Part shown: one piece after another, positions 16,859-26,402 of the stretch
Layout of the letters: each line of letters begins with the position of its first letter
Position numbering within the stretch: the first letter of the stretch is position 1
NCBI RefSeq assembly: GCF_900113675.1
Contig: NZ_FOQE01000015.1
Location: 1-48,132 of the forward strand
DNA from: Pisciglobus halotolerans
Lineage (GTDB): Bacteria > Bacillota > Bacilli > Lactobacillales > Carnobacteriaceae
Direction: 5' to 3'
Length of the DNA stretch: 48,132 nucleotides
Made by a program: the position numbers and the translations under genes
The notes under the pieces: generated by a model
Databases searched by the model: none
Told to the model about the DNA's origin: nothing
The model's input: the letters and a program-made list of their open reading frames with translations, nothing else

Positions 16859-17599
16859 TTAAATATCAACGATCAGATGTTTTTTAGCAATAAGAATTTC
16901 GCCGTCTTTATAAAGCGCTGCTGCTTGGTGTTTTAATTCTTCCACGTTTCCTTCTTGCGGCAAGTGAGTCAAAATGAGCTTTTTCACTTTTGCTTCTGCA
17001 GCAATTTTTCCTACTTCGTCTGCAGACATATGCACTTGACGATTACCTGTTCCTTCATAGAAATTCGTATCCGCTAAAAGTACATCTGCATCTTCAGCAA
17101 ATGGAATAAAACCTTCCAGGTAACCTGAGTCCGCAGTGAACACCAGTATTTTTCCCGTTTTCTTTTCTTTTATACGAAAAGCGAAACAAGGAACAGGGTG
17201 CAGCGTTCTCATGAAGGTTACTTCAAATGGACCAATTTCCAAATGGTCTTCTTCGTGGTAAGCCTTGCCTAAAGAAACATTTTCCATTGTTAAACGCGCA
17301 AAATTTTCCTGGTCTTCTTGATGTCCATAAATGGACAGCAGTGAAGAGCGTTGTTTTTCGCTTTTCTTTAACTGATGGGTAAATTGCAGTACACCTAAAT
17401 CAGCAATATGATCATAGTGATAGTGAGAAATTAAGACAGCATCTAAATCTAAAGGATCTAATACTTCTTCTAACGAAATCAAAGAAGCACTGCCGGCATC
17501 GATCAAAAGGTGATCATCTTCTGATTCTAACAAATAGGAACTTGTGCCACCATTTCGGGTCGGATAACCTCCCCAAAAACCTAAAACTGTTAAGCGCAT
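16859..17599 (-). CDS. Metallo-beta-lactamase-fold hydrolase (YhfI-like)
   Basis: A 246-residue metallo-beta-lactamase superfamily protein with the metal motif HYHYDH (His59, His61, Asp63, His64), LIDAGS before it and TADSGYLEGF, LLADTNFYEG and LILTHLP after it. It resembles YhfI and the RNase Z/phosphodiesterase branch, but lacks features that would assign it to RNase Z. The substrate is unknown. It precedes lplA on the same strand. Confidence 0.82.
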   Translation of the reverse strand: MRLTVLGFWGGYPTRNGGTSSYLLESEDDHLLIDAGSASLISLEEVLDPLDLDAVLISHYHYDHIADLGVLQFTHQLKKSEKQRSSLLSIYGHQEDQENFARLTMENVSLGKAYHEEDHLEIGPFEVTFMRTLHPVPCFAFRIKEKKTGKILVFTADSGYLEGFIPFAEDADVLLADTNFYEGTGNRQVHMSADEVGKIAAEAKVKKLILTHLPQEGNVEELKHQAAALYKDGEILIAKKHLIVDI

Positions 17600-17662
17600 C
17601 TCTCTTCTCCTCTCTCATTGGTCTCTTTTACTACTTTACAGCACAAAACCCCAAATGAAAAT

Positions 17663-17701
17663 AAAAAAAGCCATTCTTCTATCAGAAGAACAAGCTTTTT
17701 T
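17663..17701 (-). terminator. hemY-like gene terminator
   Basis: An AAAAGCTTGTTCTTC-type arm pairs with GAAGAATGGCTTTT and is followed on the minus strand by TTTTTATTTT, 5 nt after the stop codon. Confidence 0.8.
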
Positions 17702-17705
17702 TAAT

Positions 17706-19133
17706 TCAATCCGTCTTTCTTTCATTATTGATACAATTTTGTTTTTTAATGTACGATACCATTTCTTCTCCAACTCGATTTCCTTGTCGGATGCATTGAC
17801 TGATACCAAAACCTTCTAAGCCCGTTCCAGCGATATAAACACCTTGGTAGTATTGATGGAGTTTCTCAGTGATTTTTTTCATTTCTTCTTCCTGTTTTAC
17901 CGTATATTGCGGGATAGCATTTAGCCAACGCTTGATAACACAATATTTTGGCGGACGAGTGATCCCAAGAATCGTTTCTAAATCTTTTAGAATCGATTCT
18001 TCTATTTCTCGATTGCTTAAAGACACCAGCATATCTTCGCCTTTGCGACCAAAGCTGACGTTGATCAATAGATCATCTGAAGATTGCATAGACGGCCATT
18101 TTTTATTTAAGAAAACAATGGAAGTAACAAATGAGTCATTTCTTCTCGGCGTAACCACTCCAAAGCCTTTTGGCTCTATTGGCACATCATCTTTAGAAAA
18201 GCTGAACAAAACGGAACCTATCGAAGAAGTGTGGATCTGACTGAATAATGGGTTCAATTCATCCTCTTCTGTCAATAGATTTTGATACTCAGTTGGAGGA
18301 ACAGCCACACACAATGCTCCTACACGAACTTCTTCCTTGTTATTGATACTAAGGATATAAGTGTTTTGAGTACCTTTACGGATTTCCATTACTTTTTTCC
18401 CGTATTGAATATGCGGTTCCAAAATACTAGCCAATGTCTCCGTTAGTTTAGAGAGCCCTTGTTTAAAGGTCACATAATTTCCTGACTGATCCATCAATTC
18501 AGGGTGATGCGCCAGCCCTTTAGAAATGCTGCCGTATTCCTGCTCCAAAAAATAAATGATTTCACGAGAAGCTTTTATTCCCATATCATCTAAATCACTA
18601 GCATAAACTTTCGAAAAGAAAGGCTCTACAATATGTTCTACCATTTCTTCTCCGAGTCTTCTTTTTAAAAACTGACTCATTTCAAGATCTTCTTCAATTT
18701 GTTCTGCAGGTAAAATACTGTCTTTAAAACTTGATAACTTCCCATTGAAAGTCAATAACTTGTTTTTCCAAATATCACTTTTGTTAACTGGAATTCCTTT
18801 ATATGTAGGATAAGGCAGTTGATGGAGCTGATTATAAAAGAAGATATCTTGCTTGTCTCCTTCACTGTATATCAAGTCATTTTCTAATCCTAGTTCCTTG
18901 ACCAAGGCTAATCCTTCTGGGTATCTCGTATCGATCGATTCGGCCCCAAGATCAACAAATTGTCCTTCAATGTTAGCTGTATAAATTTTTCCGCCAGCTC
19001 TTAATCCCGCCTCTAAAATCATGAGTTCGAAAGGTAAATTTTCTGCTTCGATTTTTTTCTTTATGCGATAGGCTGTCGTTAACCCCGTGATTCCTGCCCC
19101 AATGACAGCAATCCTTTTCTTCGAACGTTTCAA
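17706..19133 (-). CDS. hemY: HemY/CgoX-like porphyrinogen oxidase (orphan heme gene)
   Basis: A protein of about 475 residues of the flavin amine oxidase/protoporphyrinogen oxidase family. RIAVIGAGITGLTTAYRIKKKI is the FAD-binding start, ILEAGLRAGGKI follows, and YIAGTGLEGFGISQCIRQGNRVGEE is the C-terminal FAD motif. Firmicute members act as coproporphyrinogen III oxidases. TTG 19133 is preferred because AGGTGAAGG stands just before it; an upstream ATG (19154) has no site. No other heme-synthesis gene is in the window, and enterococci generally lack the full pathway, so it may act on imported intermediates (inference). Confidence 0.82.
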   Translation of the reverse strand: MKRSKKRIAVIGAGITGLTTAYRIKKKIEAENLPFELMILEAGLRAGGKIYTANIEGQFVDLGAESIDTRYPEGLALVKELGLENDLIYSEGDKQDIFFYNQLHQLPYPTYKGIPVNKSDIWKNKLLTFNGKLSSFKDSILPAEQIEEDLEMSQFLKRRLGEEMVEHIVEPFFSKVYASDLDDMGIKASREIIYFLEQEYGSISKGLAHHPELMDQSGNYVTFKQGLSKLTETLASILEPHIQYGKKVMEIRKGTQNTYILSINNKEEVRVGALCVAVPPTEYQNLLTEEDELNPLFSQIHTSSIGSVLFSFSKDDVPIEPKGFGVVTPRRNDSFVTSIVFLNKKWPSMQSSDDLLINVSFGRKGEDMLVSLSNREIEESILKDLETILGITRPPKYCVIKRWLNAIPQYTVKQEEEMKKITEKLHQYYQGVYIAGTGLEGFGISQCIRQGNRVGEEMVSYIKKQNCINNERKTD

Positions 19134-19163
19134 TTCCTTCACCTGCCTGCTCATCAGAAGTTT

Positions 19164-19219
19164 AAAAATGCAATGACTGACAAATCACTTTAAAATAGGT
19201 AGTCATTTGCCAGTCATTT
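19164..19219 (-). terminator. Terminator after the second M42 gene
   Basis: AATGACTGaCAAATcACT (19173-19190) pairs with AGTCATTTGcCAGTCATT (about 19201-19218). On the minus strand GCATTTTT follows. It separates this gene from the hemY-like gene. Confidence 0.7.
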
Positions 19220-19229
19220 TGTTTCTTGC

Positions 19230-20312
19230 TTACTGAAGGATAATCTTTTTAGCTGTCTCGGAGTCAAGACGTTTAACGACTTCTGTCATCAGTTTTACCG
19301 TATTCAAATAATCATCTTCATGGATGATCGAAGTATGTGAATGTAAATAACGGGTAGCTACTGTAACAGCTAAAGCAGGTAAGCCATTTCTTGTTACATG
19401 TTGGCTTCCAGCATCAGTTCCGCCGCCAGGGATAACAGTCAGTTGATAAGGAATATTCATTTCTTCCGCTACTTGGATGACAAAATCACGCAATCCTTTA
19501 TGTGCAACCATTGAAGCATCATAAATAATGATTTGTGGACCTTTGCCAAGTTTTGAATCTGCCTCTTTCTCTGTCATTCCTGGTGTATCACCAGCCGTTC
19601 CAGTATCTAATGCAAATGCAATATCAGGATCCGCTAGATGAGTCGCTGTTTTTGCTCCTCTTAGTCCAACTTCTTCCTGAACATTTCCAACTGCAAAAAT
19701 TTTATTTGGATGTCCTTCGTTGACCAACTGTTCTAATACTTTTAATGTTACAGCTGTACCAATACGGTTATCCCATGCTTTAGCCAGTAGGAACTTTGAA
19801 CCGTTTAGACGTCTGAATTCCGTATAAGGTGTTACCATATCTCCTGGTTTCACGCCCCAAGAACTTGCTTCTTCTTTGCTTGATGCTCCGATATCAATGA
19901 ACATCTCTTGAATATCATAAGCCTTTTCTCGCACTTCTTTTGTCAATACATGCGGTGGCTTGCAGCCGATCACACCGTGTATGATAGTATTGTCAGCAGT
20001 TGTGATTTCGACCTGTTGTGCCAGCATAACATTTGCCCACCAGCCGCCAAGCGGTGTAAATTTAAGAAAGCCTTCTTCTGAAATTTTCGTAACCATGAAG
20101 CCAACTTCATCTAAGTGACTTGCAAAGAGTACTTTAGGACCTTCCTGAGCGCCTACATGTTTTGCGATCACACTTCCAAGTCCATCATATGAAATGTTTT
20201 CTGTTGATTGACGGGCATACTTTTCAAAGACGTTTCTCACTTGCCCTTCGTTTCCGGGCACGCCTTTTGCATCTGTCAATTCTTTTAAAAAGTTCAATTC
20301 TTTTTCATCCAT
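19230..20312 (-). CDS. M42 family glutamyl/leucyl aminopeptidase (second copy)
   Basis: A cytoplasmic dinuclear metallo-aminopeptidase of about 360 residues. Metal and catalytic motifs are [51 protein letters not shown] and a C-terminal RYLHSHTS, all intact. It resembles PepA/YsdC-type peptidases. ATG 20312 is chosen because GGAGG lies 7 nt upstream; the upstream in-frame ATG overlaps that site. It has its own promoter and terminator. It is clearly paralogous to the gene at 39798-40877. Confidence 0.9.
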   Translation of the reverse strand: MDEKELNFLKELTDAKGVPGNEGQVRNVFEKYARQSTENISYDGLGSVIAKHVGAQEGPKVLFASHLDEVGFMVTKISEEGFLKFTPLGGWWANVMLAQQVEITTADNTIIHGVIGCKPPHVLTKEVREKAYDIQEMFIDIGASSKEEASSWGVKPGDMVTPYTEFRRLNGSKFLLAKAWDNRIGTAVTLKVLEQLVNEGHPNKIFAVGNVQEEVGLRGAKTATHLADPDIAFALDTGTAGDTPGMTEKEADSKLGKGPQIIIYDASMVAHKGLRDFVIQVAEEMNIPYQLTVIPGGGTDAGSQHVTRNGLPALAVTVATRYLHSHTSIIHEDDYLNTVKLMTEVVKRLDSETAKKIILQ

Positions 20313-20341
20313 CAGATTGCCTCCCATTTCGTTTCCTTGCT

Positions 20342-20371
20342 ATTATATCATGATTTTCCTTTATATGACTA
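20342..20371 (-). promoter_or_regulatory. Promoter of the second M42 gene
   Basis: Extended -10 TG-A-TATAAT (-10 at 20342-20347) with -35 TAGTCA (20366-20371) at 18 nt. Confidence 0.6.
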
Positions 20372-20411
20372 TCGAAACTTTTTTCAGCTGCTTGCTGATA
20401 GCGAGGATAGA

Positions 20412-20459
20412 AAAGAGGAAGCCGTTTACCTCATACTGCACAAAAACGCCTTCCTCTTT
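20412..20459 (-). terminator. Terminator of the peptide-binding lipoprotein gene
   Basis: AAGAGGAAGCCG-type arms (20412-20424 and 20447-20459) pair with one mismatch around a long loop. TTTTC follows the inner arm on the minus strand. The stem overlaps the end of the coding region by a few bases at most. Confidence 0.6.
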
Positions 20460-20460
20460 C

Positions 20461-22131
20461 TTATTTTTTGATTGTTGTCCATTTATACGTGTATTCAGGA
20501 CCTACTGTAGACGTAATAACATCTTGAACATAATCTTTCTTTAATATTGCTTTATATTGTTGATAAACAGGTGCAATAGCTGCCTCTTCCATTAACCTCT
20601 TTTCCGCTTCTAGAAGGGTTTGCCAGCGTTTATTCAAATCAAGCGTAGACGTTTCTGCTTCAGCGATCAAATGATCATAAACATTGTCTGAAAAACTTGT
20701 ATGGTTATTGCCGTTGTCTGTTGTAAACAACTCTAGAAAGTTAAGTGGATCAGCGTAATCAGCAGACCAACCCGCTAATTGAATGTCATAGTCTTGATTC
20801 TCGTCAGTCGATAAGCGTGTATAAAAAGGAACATTTGTGATTGTAATGTCTAAACCCTTTAGATTTTCTGTTAGTTGTTTTTGTAAGTATTCTAAAGATT
20901 CTCGTGCAATTGCGGTATCATCCGCGATAATTTCAAGTTGAAGAGACGTTTTTCCTATTTCTTTCAATCCTTTAGCAAAATATTGCTGAGCTTTTAGTTT
21001 TTGATAAGACAACAGCGAGCCATTTTGATTTCTAAAGTCTTCTCCTGTTTCTGGATCATAAGCAAACTTTTGAGGAACGAGAGCATCAGTAGGAATCGAA
21101 CCATTTTGTAAAACAGTAGAAACAAAACCTTTTTTGTCGAATGCCATGGCTATCCCTTTACGAATATGCTGATTAGCTAGAGGCGTCGGTTTTCCGTCTC
21201 GTTCTTGGTTAAATTTTAAATAATAAACAGAAGAGGTAGGAATAAAGGTTAATTCTTTTTTATCTTGTAAAGAAGCAACTGCTTCTCCTGAGAGCGTGAT
21301 TTGATCGACCATGTCATCATAATACAAGTTTAATCCAGTATAATTTTCTTTGACCACATCAACATTGATCTCATCTAAGTTGACGTTTTTTGCATCCCAA
21401 TAGGTGTCATTTTTTTTATATACCCAACTTAATCCAACGCCATCCCATTCTGATAACACAAAGGGACCATTATAGACCAAGTCATCGCTAGACGTGCCAT
21501 AAGTTTCTCCTTTTTCTTCAAAAAATGCTTCATTTTGAGGATAAAATGCCGGCAACGTCAGTAAACTTTTGAAATAAGGCAAGGCATGAGTCAATTGAGC
21601 TTCCAAGTGTTTAGCATCTATAGCTTTAACACCTAATGTTTTCGGATCCTCTTCTCCTGCTAAAATGTTATCTGCGTTTTTGATCAAGTCTTCTATTAAG
21701 TAGCTATAAGCAGCTTCTGTGTCAGGATCTGCTAACCTGCGCCAAGCGAAAACAAAATCTTCTGCTGTTACGGGTGATCCATCCGACCAGAAAGCATCGT
21801 CGCGTATCGTAAAGACATAGGTCATTCCATCCTCGCTTACTTCAGGTTCATCTTCTGCCATTCCTGGAACAATTTCCCCTTCTTCCCCTTGTCGATAGAG
21901 CCCTTCAAAAACATTATTCATTACATTTCCGCTGACACTATCTCTCTGGAGTACGCTATCCATAGTTGGGATTTCAGAAGTTTCAGTCAGGTTCAGGACC
22001 TTTTCTTCTTCCTGTTGAGAGGCTGATGTTTGACTGACTGCAGGATTCTCCTTTTCTGATTGACACGAAGCCATTAAGGGCAAGAATAAAAGAGAAATGC
22101 TAAACCATTTTTTAAAATTCTTTTTCTTCAT
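20461..22131 (-). CDS. Peptide ABC transporter substrate-binding lipoprotein (OppA family)
   Basis: A 556-residue extracytoplasmic solute-binding protein of family 5. The N-terminal MKKKNFKKWFSISLLFLPLMASC is a lipoprotein signal with Cys23 as the lipid-attachment residue. FVFAWRRLADPDTEAAYSY and IQLAGWSADYADPLNFLELF are typical OppA features. No permease or ATPase genes are nearby, so it either serves a transporter encoded elsewhere or senses peptides; related enterococcal lipoproteins bind pheromones or glutathione. GGGAGGC precedes the ATG. The ligand is unknown. Confidence 0.88.
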   Translation of the reverse strand: MKKKNFKKWFSISLLFLPLMASCQSEKENPAVSQTSASQQEEEKVLNLTETSEIPTMDSVLQRDSVSGNVMNNVFEGLYRQGEEGEIVPGMAEDEPEVSEDGMTYVFTIRDDAFWSDGSPVTAEDFVFAWRRLADPDTEAAYSYLIEDLIKNADNILAGEEDPKTLGVKAIDAKHLEAQLTHALPYFKSLLTLPAFYPQNEAFFEEKGETYGTSSDDLVYNGPFVLSEWDGVGLSWVYKKNDTYWDAKNVNLDEINVDVVKENYTGLNLYYDDMVDQITLSGEAVASLQDKKELTFIPTSSVYYLKFNQERDGKPTPLANQHIRKGIAMAFDKKGFVSTVLQNGSIPTDALVPQKFAYDPETGEDFRNQNGSLLSYQKLKAQQYFAKGLKEIGKTSLQLEIIADDTAIARESLEYLQKQLTENLKGLDITITNVPFYTRLSTDENQDYDIQLAGWSADYADPLNFLELFTTDNGNNHTSFSDNVYDHLIAEAETSTLDLNKRWQTLLEAEKRLMEEAAIAPVYQQYKAILKKDYVQDVITSTVGPEYTYKWTTIKK

Positions 22132-22185
22132 CTGTTGCCTCCCATCTGAGCCTGCTTTACTGAAACACGACCTTTACTCCGCCAT

Positions 22186-22214
22186 ATCGTAACATCAAAA
22201 TCTTGAACTGGCAA
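22186..22214 (-). promoter_or_regulatory. Promoter of the peptide-binding lipoprotein gene
   Basis: -35 TTGCCA (22209-22214), 17-nt spacer, extended -10 TG-T-TACGAT (-10 at 22186-22191). The rest of 22215-22490 is A/T-rich, with the TIR-like sequence at 22449 and no gene. Confidence 0.65.
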
Positions 22215-22448
22215 TCTTTACGGGAAACCTATGAAAAGAATATGAAAAAACAAAGGAAATTTTTAATCAATCTTTATTCATTTTCTCTTCAACAAAAATA
22301 AGTCGATCTGTTGCTGAACAATATTTTTTATCGATTAAACAAGTTCCCCTAAACCATTCTCAAACATTGATTTGAATATGGAGTTATCCTTTTTTGTTTT
22401 CTTGATTGCATAATTCTTCTGAAAAATTGAAGATATCAAAAAAAATTC

Positions 22449-22473
22449 GGGTCTATAGTATTTAACCTTGGTC
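22449..22473 (+). repeat. Degenerate ISL3-type end (solo)
   Basis: GGGTCTATAGTATTTAACCT followed by TGGTC resembles the element ends at 284 and 42750, with one deletion and scattered substitutions. No partner end or target duplication was found, so this may be a decayed copy or chance similarity. Confidence 0.4.
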
Positions 22474-22490
22474 AAAAATTCATAAAGATA

Positions 22491-22535
22491 AAAAAAGACA
22501 AGACGAAGGCATATGCCTCACATCTTGTCTTTTTA
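22491..22535 (-). terminator. infC-rpmI-rplT operon terminator
   Basis: AAAAAGACAAGA pairs with TCTTGTCTTTTT, with an inner AGGCATATGCCT palindrome. The T-run is on the minus strand. Confidence 0.85.
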
Positions 22536-22543
22536 TCATTATG

Positions 22544-22903
22544 TTATTTGTTTAATGCTGTTTTTGCTTGTTCAGTCAAAGCAGTGAATGCTGCTGGGTC
22601 GCTAATGGCAACGTCAGCTAACATTTTACGGTTGATATCGATACCCGCTACTTTCAATCCATGCATCAAAGTGCTGTAGCTCATGTTGTTCATACGAGCA
22701 GCTGCATTGATACGAGCGATCCATAATTTACGGAAATCGCGTTTCTTTTGACGACGATCTCTGTAAGCGTATTGGTAAGATTTCATTACTTGTTGGTTTG
22801 CAACTTTAAATAAAGTATTTTTTGAACCGTAGTAACCTTTAGCTAATTTCAAAACTTTTTTACGACGTTGGCGCGTCACTGATCCACCTTTTACACGTGG
22901 CAT
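22544..22903 (-). CDS. rplT: Ribosomal protein bL20
   Basis: A 119-residue bL20 protein beginning [33 protein letters not shown], which is needed early in 50S assembly. ATG 22903 follows GGAGGAGAACATT; upstream in-frame codons to 22930 are not conserved. It is last in the infC-rpmI-rplT operon. In Firmicutes bL20 represses this operon by binding the leader RNA. Confidence 0.97.
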   Translation of the reverse strand: MPRVKGGSVTRQRRKKVLKLAKGYYGSKNTLFKVANQQVMKSYQYAYRDRRQKKRDFRKLWIARINAAARMNNMSYSTLMHGLKVAGIDINRKMLADVAISDPAAFTALTEQAKTALNK

Positions 22904-22987
22904 AATGTTCTCCTCCTTTAAACATTCCATTTTCGGAAATGTTTAACTTCATTCTAGTTTATTTTCTATTTCTATCTAAGTGTTAGC

Positions 22988-23188
22988 TTATTTCATTTGA
23001 GATAATTGTTGGCGAATACGTTTGTAGTCATCTTTAGAAACCATTGCTGCTTTACGTAATTTACGTTTTTGTTTTTGTGATTTGTTAGCAAACATATGGC
23101 TTGTTTTAGCATGGTGACGTTTTAGTCCGCCATTACCTGTTCTTTTGAACCGTTTTGCTGAACCACGGTGTGTTTTTTGTTTTGGCAT
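22988..23188 (-). CDS. rpmI: Ribosomal protein bL35
   Basis: A 66-residue bL35 protein ([24 protein letters not shown]), a small basic 50S component. It sits 23 nt after infC and 84 nt before rplT on the same transcript, with a GGAGG-type ribosome binding site. Confidence 0.97.
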   Translation of the reverse strand: MPKQKTHRGSAKRFKRTGNGGLKRHHAKTSHMFANKSQKQKRKLRKAAMVSKDDYKRIRQQLSQMK

Positions 23189-23211
23189 TTGATATTCCTC
23201 CTAAAATCCTC

Positions 23212-23733
23212 TTACTTTTCACTTTTTGGTGCTAACATAATAAACATGCTGCGTCCATCCATTTTAGCTTTCGTTTCTAAAACAGCAATGTCTTCTGTTT
23301 CTTTAGCTACACGTTCAAGGACTTCTCTACCGATTTCTTTGTGCGTGATCGCGCGTCCTTTAAAGCGGATAGATGCTTTGACTTTATCTCCTTTTTCAAG
23401 GAACTTCCGTGCATTGCGAAGTTTGGTATTAAAGTCGTTTACGTCAATTGAAGGACTCAAACGAACTTCTTTAACACTGAAGGTTTTTTGATTTTTACGA
23501 GCTTCTTTTTCTTTCTTTTGAATCTCGTAACGGTATTTACCGTAATCCATTATACGTGCAACTGGCGGTTTTGCATTTGGTGCAACTAATACTAAGTCTA
23601 GGTTTGCTGCTTCTGCAAGTTTTAAGGCTTCACTCTTTGATTTCAAACCAATTTGTTCCCCATCACTACCAATAACGCGTAATTCACGAGCACGAATGCC
23701 GTCATTTACCATCATATCTTTTGCTATGGTCAT
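23212..23733 (-). CDS. infC: Translation initiation factor IF-3
   Basis: An IF-3 of 171-173 residues with the N domain ([29 protein letters not shown]), a lysine-rich linker and the C domain ([46 protein letters not shown]). IF-3 selects correct start codons and keeps 30S subunits apart from 50S. The frame can start at ATG 23733, but that is only 3 nt after GGAGG. The ATA at 23727 is 9 nt away, an ideal distance, and non-AUG starts are characteristic of infC. It heads the infC-rpmI-rplT operon. Confidence 0.96.
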   Translation of the reverse strand: MTIAKDMMVNDGIRARELRVIGSDGEQIGLKSKSEALKLAEAANLDLVLVAPNAKPPVARIMDYGKYRYEIQKKEKEARKNQKTFSVKEVRLSPSIDVNDFNTKLRNARKFLEKGDKVKASIRFKGRAITHKEIGREVLERVAKETEDIAVLETKAKMDGRSMFIMLAPKSEK

Positions 23734-23907
23734 TCACCTCCACATTATTTGAGAGAAAGAACAGCAGAAAAATAGACGGATCCACATGAACCCGCCTATA
23801 AAAAGTTCCGTACTTATGCCGTGCATAAGACTTCATCGTTTATATCTAGCCCAGAGACAATCGTCAACTAAGGCGAGAAGCGGGTGCTTCTGCTTTGTTT
23901 TCTCAAC
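23734..23907 (-). ncRNA. L20-type leader RNA of infC-rpmI-rplT
   Basis: The leader of about 170 nt starts after the promoter at 23914-23942. It has a 5' hairpin AGAAGC-acc-GCTTCT, a middle region and then a terminator-like hairpin before infC, which is the layout of the Firmicute L20 leader. That leader senses free bL20 and attenuates transcription. The family was assigned by position and architecture, not by a covariance search. Confidence 0.7.
23768..23800 (-). terminator. Attenuator hairpin in the infC leader
   Basis: On the minus strand ATAGGCGGGTTC pairs with GATCCGTCTAT with G-U pairs, followed by TTTTT, about 35 nt before the infC ribosome binding site. It is a plausible bL20-controlled attenuator. 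Confidence 0.65.
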
Positions 23908-23913
23908 TTTTAT

Positions 23914-23942
23914 AGTATAGCATCATTTGAAAATGTCGTCAA
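23914..23942 (-). promoter_or_regulatory. infC operon promoter
   Basis: Near-consensus: -35 TTGACG (23937-23942), 17-nt spacer, -10 TATACT (23914-23919). It lies immediately behind the thrS stop. Confidence 0.8.
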
Positions 23943-23952
23943 CTATTTTCTT

Positions 23953-25905
23953 TTAGTCTTTCGTCGTTTCTTTTCCAAATGTTTTGATTTCATCATCGAT
24001 CATTTGTAAAAAGGCTGCTAAGCTTTGCGTATGGGTAGCTTTTTCATTGTATTTACGGACAGTCACGGTATTTTCAGCTACTTCGTTATCACCAACAACT
24101 AATTGATATGGAATCTTTTGCAATTGAGAAGCACGGATCTTATAGCCCATTTTTTCGTTGCGGCTATCCAACTCAACGCGCATACCTAAACGTTGCATTT
24201 TTTCTTTGATCTCATTTGCATAATCCATGTGTAGTTCAAGGTTGACTGGAATGATCGTAGCTTGAACAGGAGCAAGCCAGGTTGGGAAGGCCCCTTTATA
24301 TTCTTCGATTAAGTAGGCAACGAAACGTTCCATTGTTGAAACAATGCCGCGGTGGATAACAACCGGACGATGCGTGTTTTCTCCATCTTCACCTACATAA
24401 GTCAAATCAAAGCGTTCTGGAAGTAAAAAGTCTAGTTGAATAGTTGATAAGGTTTCTTCAATTCCGATAGCAGTTTTCACTAGCACATCTAGTTTTGGAC
24501 CATAAAAGGCTGCTTCTCCTTCTGCTTCAAAATAATCCAATTCCATTTCATCCATTGCTGCTTTCAACATTGTTTGAGCTTTTGTCCACATTTCATCATC
24601 ATCGTAATACTTTTCCGTGTTGTTCGGATCACGGTAACTTAAACGAAAACGGTAATCGGTAATATTAAAGTCATCATAAACGGCCAGCATCAATTCTAAC
24701 GTGCGCTTGAATTCATCTTGGATTTGATCTGGACGTACAAATGTGTGCCCATCATTCAATGTCATTTCACGTACGCGTTGTAATCCAGATAAGGCTCCAC
24801 TCTTTTCATAACGGTGCATCATGCCAAGCTCGGCAATACGAATCGGCAGTTCTCTGTAGCTGTGAATGTCATTTTTATAAACCATCATGTGATGCGGACA
24901 GTTCATTGGACGTAAAACAAGCATTTCACCGTCTCCCATATCCATTGGTGGGAACATGTCTTCATGGTAATGATCCCAATGTCCGGAAGTTTTATACAAT
25001 TCAACGTCTGCCATGATCGGAGTGTATACATGTTGATATCCCAAACTGATTTCGCGGTCAGTAATGTAGCGTTCAACTGTGCGACGAATGGTAGCCCCTT
25101 TTGGAAGCCAGAACGGCAAACCAGAACCCACTTCTTGAGAAATCATGAATAAGTCTAGCTCTTTGCCTAATTTACGGTGATCACGTTCTTTGGCTTCTTC
25201 ACGCATTTTCAAAAATTCCTTGAGCTCTTTTTTATCAAAAAAGGCTGTTCCGTAAATGCGTTGCATCATTTTATTGTCTGATTTGCCTCGCCAATAAGCG
25301 CCTGCAAGCGAAAGAAGCTTGAAGACCTGGATGCGACCTGTTGTTGGAACATGCACTCCGCGACACAAGTCAACAAAATCGCCTTGGTCATAAATTGAAA
25401 TGACTTCATCTTCAGGAAGTTCATTGATCAATTCAACTTTGTAAGGATCATGTTTAAACATTTCTAATGCTTCTTCACGCGATACTTCTTTGCGGATGAT
25501 CGGTTTATTTTCCTTCACGATTTTCATCATTTCAGCTTCGATTTTTGGAAGGTCTTCTTCTGTAATGGTTTGTTCTGAATCTGTATCGTAGTAAAAACCA
25601 TTCTCGATCGCTGGACCAACACCAAAGTGAATTCCAGGATATAAATGAACCAACGCATTCGCCATCAAGTGGGCAGCCGAATGCCGTAAAATCCCTAATG
25701 CATCTTCGTGATTGGGTGTAACGATTTCGATCGTACCGTCTTCTTCTAAAGAACGTTTGTAATCCACTAATTCTCCATTAAATTTTCCGGCAATTGCTTT
25801 TTTGCTTAAACTTTTGCTGATACTTTGTGCGATTTCTTCTGTTGTTGTTCCAAACGGAAAAGGTTTCACTGCTCCATCAGGAAAAGTAATCATGATTTCT
25901 GACAT
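23953..25905 (-). CDS. thrS: Threonyl-tRNA synthetase
   Basis: A 650-residue class II synthetase with a TGS domain (1-62), an editing domain with [14 protein letters not shown], a catalytic core with [14 protein letters not shown] and [32 protein letters not shown], and a C-terminal anticodon-binding domain. The full-length form includes editing, so Ser-tRNAThr clearance is expected. GGAGG precedes the ATG. Expression is controlled by the upstream T-box. Confidence 0.97.
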   Translation of the reverse strand: MSEIMITFPDGAVKPFPFGTTTEEIAQSISKSLSKKAIAGKFNGELVDYKRSLEEDGTIEIVTPNHEDALGILRHSAAHLMANALVHLYPGIHFGVGPAIENGFYYDTDSEQTITEEDLPKIEAEMMKIVKENKPIIRKEVSREEALEMFKHDPYKVELINELPEDEVISIYDQGDFVDLCRGVHVPTTGRIQVFKLLSLAGAYWRGKSDNKMMQRIYGTAFFDKKELKEFLKMREEAKERDHRKLGKELDLFMISQEVGSGLPFWLPKGATIRRTVERYITDREISLGYQHVYTPIMADVELYKTSGHWDHYHEDMFPPMDMGDGEMLVLRPMNCPHHMMVYKNDIHSYRELPIRIAELGMMHRYEKSGALSGLQRVREMTLNDGHTFVRPDQIQDEFKRTLELMLAVYDDFNITDYRFRLSYRDPNNTEKYYDDDEMWTKAQTMLKAAMDEMELDYFEAEGEAAFYGPKLDVLVKTAIGIEETLSTIQLDFLLPERFDLTYVGEDGENTHRPVVIHRGIVSTMERFVAYLIEEYKGAFPTWLAPVQATIIPVNLELHMDYANEIKEKMQRLGMRVELDSRNEKMGYKIRASQLQKIPYQLVVGDNEVAENTVTVRKYNEKATHTQSLAAFLQMIDDEIKTFGKETTKD

Positions 25906-26137
25906 TTTATTTCCTCCATATCTTTTTAAATCCTCTTTACATGTTCGTTAGCAAAGATGCTGCAGCTCTAAAGACTGCCAATCCTTTTTTGAACACGTAA
26001 AATAGATTTCCTATTTTGTTAACATTTGGTAACTTCAAGATAAACCCTAAAAAACAACACGTTCATGGCTGAAAAGTGATTTCTAAAATAAGGCTGATGA
26101 AGGGAGTTGCCCCTCATTAAAAATTTAAACTTTTCGT

Positions 26138-26186
26138 CAAAAAAACGTCCCATTTACAATCCATATTGGATTGCAAATGGGACGTT
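26138..26186 (-). terminator. T-box terminator of thrS
   Basis: A perfect or near-perfect 19-bp stem (26144-26162 with 26168-26186) is followed on the minus strand by TTTTTTT. It competes with the antiterminator containing the T-box motif. Confidence 0.9.
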
Positions 26187-26396
26187 TAACACGCGGTTCC
26201 ACCCAAGTTCAACAGACCTTTAGACGATCTGTCCTCTTGGCTTATTAACGTTAGCTAAACGACAAAGACTACTTTATTCATCTTTGCACTCGAAAGTGGT
26301 AAACATAAGGTTCATTTAGGAAACTTCCACCAATTATTTCCTTCTCTTGAAATGAATGGTCTTATCTTCATATCTTTCTCACAGATTTATCTTTTC
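26138..26396 (-). ncRNA. T-box riboswitch, threonine-specific
   Basis: On the minus strand the T-box motif GGGTGGAACCGCG (26192-26204) lies just before the terminator. In stem I, GAAAG/CTTTC and TAAG/CTTA close an internal loop whose 3' side holds ACC followed by A (ACC at 26298-26300), a threonine codon in the specifier position. Uncharged tRNAThr would stabilise the antiterminator and allow thrS expression. About 230 nt without a gene then separate the terminator from the thrS start (25906-26137). Confidence 0.92.
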
Positions 26397-26402
26397 ATTA
26401 TT

